Assembly (NCBI GenBank): GCA_013360825.1
Contig: JABWAY010000256.1
Location: 1-5,960, forward strand
DNA length: 5,960 bases
Source of the DNA: Candidatus Brocadiia bacterium
GTDB lineage: Bacteria; Planctomycetota; MHYJ01; WSZJ01
Reading direction: 5' to 3'
Below, piece after piece: positions 1 to 5,076 of this stretch (position 1 is the stretch's first letter; the number at the start of each line of letters is the position of its first letter). The notes beneath the pieces were generated by a model, which searched no databases, was not told the DNA's origin, and worked only from the letters and a program-made list of their open reading frames with translations. The translations under genes and the position numbers were made by a program.

Positions 1-813
1 CCCCGCGGCCCCGACGGACGCGCCCCCTCCATCCCCGCCCTCGTCGTCTCCCCGGCCCTCGCACGATCGCTCGCGGCCCGATCCCCCGATGCGGACGGCA
101 TCCCCCTCCGCCTCCACTGGACCACCCGCGTCTCACGCCACACCGGCCACAACGTCGTCGCCACCGCCCCGGGATCCCTTCCCGACGCCCCCGCACTCCT
201 CCTCTGCGCACACTTCGACTCCCACGGCACCCGCCCCGACGGCGTCGTCTACCCCGGAGCCGCCGACAACGCCGCAGGCGTCGCCGTCCTCCTCGCCGCG
301 GCCCGCACCCTCGCCCCGCACCCCCTCCGGCGCCCGATCGCCTTCGCCGCCTTCGACGGCGAAGAACTCGGCCTCCTCGGCTCCCGCGCCTTCGCCGACA
401 CCGACCCCCGCGTCCCCGGCCGGATCCTCGCCGTCCTCAACATCGACATGGCCGGTCGCGGCCCCGCCGGCGAAATCACCCTCGTCGGCTCCGCCTTCTC
501 CCCCGACCTCGCCGCCGATGTCTCCGTCCCGCTCGCCGCCGCAGGTTTCACCGTCCGCACCGGCATCGACTGGAGCTTCCGCAACGGAAGCGACCACTGG
601 CCGTTCCACGCGAAGGGAGTCCCCGCGGTCCTCGTGACGTGCAGCCGCTTCGAGGAAAAGGACCTCCCGGGAGACCTCCCGGCCCTCGTGGACGATGCGC
701 TGCTCGAGCGGACGGCGGACGCCGTCGTGCGCGCGGCCCGGGACCTCGCGTCGCGCGCCCACCCCTACCCGGTCCCGGTCGATGCCGACGTCAGGGCGCC
801 CTGGGACAAGTAG
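1..813 (+). CDS. M28-family zinc aminopeptidase, 5'-truncated by the window edge
   Basis: The reading frame is open from base 1 and ends at TAG 811-813, giving 270 C-terminal residues; the start lies upstream. Residues are numbered from the first codon in the window. The core carries the five metal-ligand positions of co-catalytic di-zinc M28 peptidases in order: His71 in AHFDS (Asp73 orients it), bridging Asp89 in GAADNAAG, Glu122 in DGEELGLLGS (Glu121 as general base), Asp149 in NIDMAGR, and His199 in GSDHWPF. GHNVVATAPG just before the core is the usual first strand. Residues about 10-50 (IPALVVSPALARSL and onward) look like the end of a PA domain, which often sits before or within such peptidases. 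The expected activity is release of N-terminal residues from peptides. Whether it is secreted cannot be judged without the N-terminus, and substrate specificity is unknown. The first two thirds use C-ending codons very heavily. Family call secure; exact enzyme not. Confidence 0.9.
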   Translation, partial: PRGPDGRAPSIPALVVSPALARSLAARSPDADGIPLRLHWTTRVSRHTGHNVVATAPGSLPDAPALLLCAHFDSHGTRPDGVVYPGAADNAAGVAVLLAAARTLAPHPLRRPIAFAAFDGEELGLLGSRAFADTDPRVPGRILAVLNIDMAGRGPAGEITLVGSAFSPDLAADVSVPLAAAGFTVRTGIDWSFRNGSDHWPFHAKGVPAVLVTCSRFEEKDLPGDLPALVDDALLERTADAVVRAARDLASRAHPYPVPVDADVRAPWDK

Positions 814-841
814 CCGTCCCCACCCCCCGCCGTCACGGGAG

Positions 842-870
842 TGGAGATCCCTCCCCGAATCCGCTACTCT
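842..870 (+). promoter_or_regulatory. Candidate sigma-70-type promoter for rnc
   Basis: TGGAGA at 842-847 matches TTGACA at 4 of 6 positions. TACTCT at 865-870 matches TATAAT at 3 of 6, including the first two bases and the final T. The spacer is exactly 17 bases. A start site near 877 would leave a leader of about 22 bases that contains the GAGG ribosome site. The pairing is by eye in GC-rich DNA, so it is only a candidate; rnc could also be read through from the peptidase gene. Confidence 0.4.
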
Positions 871-887
871 CCCGGGGTAACCCGTTC

Positions 888-891
888 GAGG
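888..891 (+). promoter_or_regulatory. Ribosome binding site of rnc
   Basis: GAGG lies 7 bases before the GTG at 899, a normal Shine-Dalgarno spacing. It supports the GTG as the start, since no ATG gives a full RNase III N-terminus in this frame. Confidence 0.55.
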
Positions 892-898
892 CCGCCGC

Positions 899-1603
899 GT
901 GATCCCCCCCCCGCGGACCTCCCTCCCCCCCGATCGCCTGCGGGCGCTCGAGGAGGCGCTGGAGGTCTCCTTCCGGAATCCCGAGCTTCCGCTCCTCGCC
1001 CTCGTCCACTCCTCCGCCAGGGACGCGACGCTCCCCTGCAACGAGCGCATGGAATTCCTCGGCGACTCGGTTCTCGGGCTCGTCGTCAGCGAGCACCTCT
1101 TCCGACTGTTCCCCGACCACGCGGAAGGCGAACTCTCCGCCGTCAAGTCGGTCGTGGTCAGCGCCACCTCGCTCGCCGCTTCCGCCAAGACGCTCGGCCT
1201 CGCGGAATTCGTGATCCTGGGAAAGGGAATCCTCCAGCGGAAGGTGATTCCCGACAGCGTGCTGGCCAACGCGACCGAGGCGCTCGTCGCGGCGATCTAC
1301 ATCGACCAGGGGCTCGAGGCCGCGCGGGCGTTCGTGCTGCGGATCCTGGGAGGGCGGATCGAGGAAGTCATCGCGAACCGGCATGAGCAGAACTGGAAGA
1401 GTCTCCTGCAGCAGCACACGCAGAAGCATCTCGCGACGGTCCCGGTCTACCGGGTGGTGGGGGAATCCGGGCCGGACCACGAGAAGAATTTCGAGGTGAT
1501 GGTGGAGGTCGAGGGGAAGACCTTCGGGCCCGGGCTGGGGAAGACGAAGAAGGACGCGGAGCAGAATGCCGCACGGAAGGCGATGGAGGGGCTGCTGGGG
1601 TAG
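899..1603 (+). CDS. rnc: Ribonuclease III
   Basis: A complete 234-residue protein of normal length for RNase III, an Mg2+-dependent dimeric endonuclease that cleaves double-stranded RNA in rRNA precursor processing and mRNA turnover. The nuclease domain covers residues about 10-160. It holds the signature NERMEFLGDSVLG (Glu49, Glu52, Asp56, matching E. coli E38, E41, D45), Glu76 in AEGELS (E. coli E65), and Glu127 in LANATEALVAAIYIDQG (E. coli E117). Residue 124 is Asn where E. coli has catalytic-site Asp114. A double-stranded-RNA-binding domain follows at about 165-234, with NWKSLLQQH, a GPDHEKNFEV strand pair and the C-terminal GKTKKDAEQNAARKAME helix. The start is GTG with GAGG 7 bases upstream. 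The gene sits 85 bases after the peptidase stop and 112 before mfd, without the lepB or era neighbours common elsewhere. Identity is secure; the effect of Asn124 is open. Confidence 0.96.
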   Translation: MIPPPRTSLPPDRLRALEEALEVSFRNPELPLLALVHSSARDATLPCNERMEFLGDSVLGLVVSEHLFRLFPDHAEGELSAVKSVVVSATSLAASAKTLGLAEFVILGKGILQRKVIPDSVLANATEALVAAIYIDQGLEAARAFVLRILGGRIEEVIANRHEQNWKSLLQQHTQKHLATVPVYRVVGESGPDHEKNFEVMVEVEGKTFGPGLGKTKKDAEQNAARKAMEGLLG

Positions 1604-1604
1604 C

Positions 1605-1614
1605 CGGGCGCCCG
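1605..1614. repeat. 10-base palindrome just after the rnc stop
   Basis: CGGGCGCCCG is a perfect palindrome beginning two bases after the rnc stop codon. As RNA it has no room for a loop of normal size, so it is more likely a DNA-level palindrome or a chance product of high G+C than a terminator stem. Confidence 0.5.
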
Positions 1615-1639
1615 AATTCCCCCCACCGGCCGGGGAATT
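1615..1639 (+). repeat. 8-bp inverted repeat between rnc and mfd
   Basis: AATTCCCC (1615-1622) pairs perfectly with GGGGAATT (1632-1639) across a 9-base loop. It lies 11 bases after the rnc stop, where a terminator would be expected, but no T-run follows. It could be an intrinsic stop of the U-less kind, an mRNA 3'-end stabiliser, or chance. It cannot form together with the longer inverted repeat whose left arm is 1621-1630. Confidence 0.45.
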
Positions 1640-1673
1640 GCCATTACCATTCTCCCACACGACGCCGGTGGGG
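1621..1673 (+). repeat. 10-bp perfect inverted repeat in the mfd leader region
   Basis: CCCCACCGGC (1621-1630) is the exact reverse complement of GCCGGTGGGG (1664-1673), with 33 bases between. The flanking bases do not extend the pairing. The enclosed stretch is the most A/T-containing part of the gap and holds the -10-like TACCAT at 1645-1650. The right arm is followed directly by TTTCCCC, which could instead fold with GGGG 1670-1673 into a 4-bp hairpin. The repeat is visible directly; any regulatory role is inference. Confidence 0.5.
1645..1650 (+). promoter_or_regulatory. -10-like hexamer upstream of mfd
   Basis: TACCAT matches TATAAT at 4 of 6 positions and lies in the A/T-containing island of the rnc-mfd gap. 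No -35-like hexamer is found 16-18 bases upstream; that place is occupied by the left arm of the inverted repeat. If used, the leader would be about 60 bases. Weak evidence on its own. Confidence 0.25.
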
Positions 1674-1704
1674 TTTCCCCCTCCGGCGCCGCTTCCCATT
1701 CCCC

Positions 1705-1708
1705 GGAG
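1705..1708 (+). promoter_or_regulatory. Ribosome binding site of mfd
   Basis: GGAG lies 7 bases before the GTG at 1716. It decides the mfd start against the in-frame ATG at 1566, which lies inside rnc. The stretch between the two is proline-rich, includes a TTA codon (1644-1646) of a kind absent from the rest of the gene, and does not look like Mfd. Confidence 0.6.
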
Positions 1709-1715
1709 ACCGCCC

Positions 1716-4700
1716 GTGAAGGAATTTCCGCTCCTGGCCCGGACACTGCCCGAGCTGGAGGCGGCGGCGGTGATCGTGCGGGAGGGACAGGCCTGCGACC
1801 TGGGGGCGCTCTGGGGGTCCGCGCCGGCGCTGGTGGCGGCGACGCTGGCGGGGATGACCGGAGGACGCTGGCTGTTCGTCTGCCCGGGGGTGGAGGAGGC
1901 GCGGGAGGCGCTGCTCGACATCCGGTCGTTCTTCGAGGGGCCGGTGGCGGAGTTCCCGGCGTGGGAAGCCGGGGCCGAGCGGGTCGATCCCGGGGTGTTC
2001 TCGAGCCGCCTGAACGTGCTCCTCGACCTGGCGGTCCCGGGCCGGACGCCGCCGCGGATCCTGGTCGCGCCCGTGCAGGCGCTTCTCCAGCCGGTCCCGA
2101 CGCCGGACCTGCTCTGGGGGAACCTGATCGAGGTCCGTCCGGGGAAGCCGCTCCCGATCGACGCGCTCGCCGCGACGCTGGTGGAGCATGAGTTCGTGCG
2201 CGTCCCGCAGGTCGAGGGGGCGGGGGAGTTCTCGATCCGCGGCGGGATCGTCGACGTCTTCGCCCACTCCGACGCGCGCCCGTGGCGGATCGTCTACGAC
2301 GGCGACGTGGTCGAGACCGTCAAGCCGTTCGACCCCGCCACGCAGCAGTCGTTCCGGGCGGAACGCGAGGCCGCGCTGGGGCTCGTGAAGCGGTCTCAGT
2401 TCGTGCTCGCGCCGGGCACCGGAAAGACGCTGCTCGACTACCTCGCCCCGGGGGACGCGATCCTGTTCCGGGAGGAAGCGGAGCTGGACGAGCGGGCCCG
2501 GCGGTTTCTCCGCACCGCCCCCGGCGATCCAGGGGACCCGTGGGTTTCCCTTCAGCGGGCGGCGGCGAAGTTCGGTCGCGTCCGGACGCACACCCTTCCC
2601 GTCAACGAGTCCGCTCACCGCCTCAATCTCCGCACGCTCTCCACGCTGCGATTTTCCGGCGACCTCAAGAACATCCTCGCCGAACTGCAGCGCGTGGCCG
2701 GCGAGGCGCGCCGGGTGATCCTGGTCTGCCAGAACGCGGGGGAGACGGAGCGGCTCGGGGAGATCCTGCGCGAGGGGGATCTTCAGGACCGCGTCACGAC
2801 CGTCATCGGGCACCTCCACCACGGCTTCCAGCTCCCCGCCCTCGGCGCGGCGTTCATTCCCCATCACGAGCTCTTCAACCGCGCCCGCCGCCACACTCCG
2901 AACGCGGATGCCGCCGGCGCGGTCGCCCGCGGCGAGACCCGCGCCATCGACTCGTTCCTCGACCTCGAGCGCGGCGACACGGTCGTCCACAACGTCCACG
3001 GGATCGGCCGTTTTGTCGGCATCACCCGCCAGGAACGCGACGGCCGGCGCCAGGAGTTCCTCCAGATCGAGTTCGGCGAGGGGGTCCGCGTCTTCGTCCC
3101 CGCCTCCCAGATCGACCAGGTCAACAAGTACGTCGGGGGCGGCGGCGAGGCGAACCCGGAGCTGTCGAAGGTCGGTTCCGGGGCGTGGGAGGCGAAAAAG
3201 GCGAAGGTCGCGGCGGCGCTGGAGAAACTCGCCGGGGAGCTGGTCGAGGTGCAGGCACTGCGCGAGCAGGAACTCGGGACCGCCTTCCCGCCCGACACCC
3301 CGTGGCAGCGGGAGTTCGAGGCCGCGTTCCCGTTCGAGGACACGCCGGACCAGATCGACGCGACGATCGCGCTCAAGAAGGACATGGAGCGCCCCAAGCC
3401 GATGGACCGGCTCCTCTGCGGCGACGTCGGATACGGGAAGACCGAGCTGGCGATGCGCGCCGCGTTCAAGGCGGTCATGTCCGGCCGCCAGGTCTGCATC
3501 CTGGTCCCGACCACCGTCCTCGCCCAGCAGCACTTCGAGACGTTCACCGAACGGATGGCCGCCTACCCGGTGCGGATCGCGGCCCTCTCCCGGTTCCAGT
3601 CGAAACTCGAACAGCGGCAGGTCGTCGAGGCCGTGGCCGCCGGGGCGATCGACATCGTCATCGGAACCCACCGCCTGTTCTCGAACGACATCGCCTTCAA
3701 GAATCTCGGCCTCCTCGTCATCGACGAGGAACAGCGCTTCGGCGTCGAGCACAAGGAGAAGCTGAAACGCCTCCGCGCCACGGTCGACATCCTGACGCTC
3801 ACCGCGACGCCGATCCCGCGCACCCTGCACCTCGCGCTTCTCGGCGTCCGCGACATCTCCACCCTCTCGACCCCGCCGCAGGGGCGCCGCGCGATCCGGA
3901 CGGAGGTGATGCGGAGTTCGAACGAGAAGGTCCGGGAGGCGCTCCTCCGGGAGCTCGACCGCGACGGGCAGGTCTTTTTCGTGCACAACCGCGTCTACGA
4001 CATCGAGTCGGTGGAGCGGCACCTGAACGGCCTGGTCCCGGAGGCGACGACGGCGGTGGTGCACGGGCAGATGGCGGCGGAGCCGCTCGAGGAGCGGATG
4101 CTGGAGTTCGTGGAGGGGAAGGTCGATGTCCTCGTGACGACGACGATCATCGAGAGCGGCCTCGACATCCCGAACGCGAACACGATCCTGATCGACGAGG
4201 CGGACATGTACGGCCTCGCGGACCTGCACCAGCTCCGCGGCCGGGTCGGCCGGTCGCGCCACCAGGCGTACGCGCTGTTCCTGATCCCCGCGGACCGGCC
4301 GGTGTCGCATGACGCGGAGAAGCGGCTGCGGGCGATCGAGGAGTTCAACGAGCTGGGCGCGGGGTTCCGGATCGCGATGCGCGACCTCGAGATCCGCGGC
4401 GCCGGGAACATCCTCGGGAAGGAGCAGAGCGGGCACATCGCGGCGGTCGGGTACGAAATGTTCTGCCGGATGCTCGAGCAGGCGGTGCGTCGGGCGCGGA
4501 AGCAGCCGCCGCCGGCGGACCTCGAGTCCGGCGTGGACTTCGCGGTCGACGCCTTCATCCCGGAGGAATACGTCCCGGGGGACCGCCCGCGGATCGAGCT
4601 CTACCGCCGGATCTGCCGGGCGCGGACGGTCGAGGAGCTCGCCGCCGTCGCCGCCGAAATCCGCGACCGCTTCGGCGATCCCCCCGCCGCAGTCCGCTCC

Positions 4701-5024
4701 CTCCTGCTGCTCGCCGAAGTCCGCGTCCTCGCCTCCCGCGCCGAGCTGGTCGCGGTCGGCCAGGGCGGGGCGCGGGTGGTTGCCCGGTACCGGAGCCGGA
4801 TTCTCGCGGAGAAGCTCAAGGCGAAGTTTCCCGGCCGGGTCCGGATCGTCGACGACGCTTCGCTCCACATCGTCCCCGAGCCCGAAACCTCCGACCCCGG
4901 AAAACTCCTCGCGCTGGTCCGCGAGACACTCGACCCCGCCACGCCGGCGCTCCCGCCCCCTCCTCCCCCGCCGCCGCTGCGCCCCGCGTTCCGGCCGCCA
5001 CCGGGAAAGCGACCGCGCTGGTAG
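1716..5024 (+). CDS. mfd: Transcription-repair coupling factor Mfd
   Basis: A complete protein of 1102 residues (E. coli Mfd has 1148). It is an ATP-driven DNA translocase that pushes stalled RNA polymerase off DNA and recruits UvrA for excision repair. A UvrB-like module without a P-loop comes first (about 1-200; GEFSIRGGIVDVF near 170-182). After a linker comes the RNA-polymerase-interacting domain (about 417-490; GDTVVHNVHGIGRFVG). The RecG-like motor has Walker A GDVGYGKTE (569-577, Lys575), DEEQRFG (670-676), LTATPIPRTLH, and QLRGRVGRSR (839-848). The TRG translocation motif spans about 865-910 (AEKRLRAIEEFNELGAGF, then RDLEIRGAGNILG). The C-terminal regulatory domain begins near 947 (FIPEEYVPGDRPRIELYRR). 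The protein ends in an unusual proline-rich basic tail with eight consecutive prolines (1080-1087). Start: GTG with GGAG 7 bases upstream. No TTA, CTA or TCA codon occurs. Identity is secure. Confidence 0.97.
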   Translation: MKEFPLLARTLPELEAAAVIVREGQACDLGALWGSAPALVAATLAGMTGGRWLFVCPGVEEAREALLDIRSFFEGPVAEFPAWEAGAERVDPGVFSSRLNVLLDLAVPGRTPPRILVAPVQALLQPVPTPDLLWGNLIEVRPGKPLPIDALAATLVEHEFVRVPQVEGAGEFSIRGGIVDVFAHSDARPWRIVYDGDVVETVKPFDPATQQSFRAEREAALGLVKRSQFVLAPGTGKTLLDYLAPGDAILFREEAELDERARRFLRTAPGDPGDPWVSLQRAAAKFGRVRTHTLPVNESAHRLNLRTLSTLRFSGDLKNILAELQRVAGEARRVILVCQNAGETERLGEILREGDLQDRVTTVIGHLHHGFQLPALGAAFIPHHELFNRARRHTPNADAAGAVARGETRAIDSFLDLERGDTVVHNVHGIGRFVGITRQERDGRRQEFLQIEFGEGVRVFVPASQIDQVNKYVGGGGEANPELSKVGSGAWEAKKAKVAAALEKLAGELVEVQALREQELGTAFPPDTPWQREFEAAFPFEDTPDQIDATIALKKDMERPKPMDRLLCGDVGYGKTELAMRAAFKAVMSGRQVCILVPTTVLAQQHFETFTERMAAYPVRIAALSRFQSKLEQRQVVEAVAAGAIDIVIGTHRLFSNDIAFKNLGLLVIDEEQRFGVEHKEKLKRLRATVDILTLTATPIPRTLHLALLGVRDISTLSTPPQGRRAIRTEVMRSSNEKVREALLRELDRDGQVFFVHNRVYDIESVERHLNGLVPEATTAVVHGQMAAEPLEERMLEFVEGKVDVLVTTTIIESGLDIPNANTILIDEADMYGLADLHQLRGRVGRSRHQAYALFLIPADRPVSHDAEKRLRAIEEFNELGAGFRIAMRDLEIRGAGNILGKEQSGHIAAVGYEMFCRMLEQAVRRARKQPPPADLESGVDFAVDAFIPEEYVPGDRPRIELYRRICRARTVEELAAVAAEIRDRFGDPPAAVRSLLLLAEVRVLASRAELVAVGQGGARVVARYRSRILAEKLKAKFPGRVRIVDDASLHIVPEPETSDPGKLLALVRETLDPATPALPPPPPPPPLRPAFRPPPGKRPRW

Positions 5025-5060
5025 AAGCGTGTTTCGCGCGCCGCCCCGCCTGTGCCCCGG

Positions 5061-5066
5061 TACGAT
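5061..5066 (+). promoter_or_regulatory. -10-like hexamer immediately upstream of folC
   Basis: TACGAT matches TATAAT at 4 of 6 positions and ends 10 bases before the folC ATG. A normal start site 6-9 bases downstream would fall at or next to the ATG. There is no Shine-Dalgarno-like run in the gap and no -35-like hexamer 16-18 bases upstream, so the placement is suggestive but not proof. Confidence 0.35.
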
Positions 5067-5076
5067 CAGCCTCCCG

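Noticed and set aside
873..884. A CGGG-GTAA-CCCG mini-hairpin with a GNRA-type loop just before rnc, considered as an RNase III autoregulation site.
   Set aside because: The stem is only 4 bp, far too short for RNase III cleavage, and it would straddle the predicted transcript start near 877.
814..898. GGGAG (837-841) with CTCCC (851-855) as a terminator of the peptidase gene.
   Set aside because: The stem is only 5 bp with a 9-base loop and no T-run, and such matches are expected in C-rich spacer DNA.
133..1269. A 378-codon - strand frame opposite the peptidase gene and part of rnc.
   Set aside because: It is codon-aligned with the peptidase frame, low in complexity (Gly/Glu/Val/Asp), and lies opposite a gene with all M28 metal ligands in order.
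1566..1715. The upstream ATG at 1566 as the mfd start, adding 50 residues.
   Set aside because: It lies inside rnc, lacks a ribosome site, gives a proline-rich segment unlike Mfd, and includes a TTA codon absent from the rest of the gene. GTG 1716 has GGAG at the right distance.
833..1921. A 362-codon - strand frame spanning rnc and the 5' end of mfd.
   Set aside because: It is codon-aligned with rnc and crosses two well-supported + strand genes and the gap between them. No domain is visible.
2282..4312. A 676-codon + strand frame inside mfd in another phase.
   Set aside because: The translation is Arg/Gly/Pro-rich with no motifs, while the mfd phase carries every motor motif across the same bases.
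5025..5076. Search for a terminator between mfd and folC.
   Set aside because: I see no stem of useful length followed by a T-run in these 52 bases.
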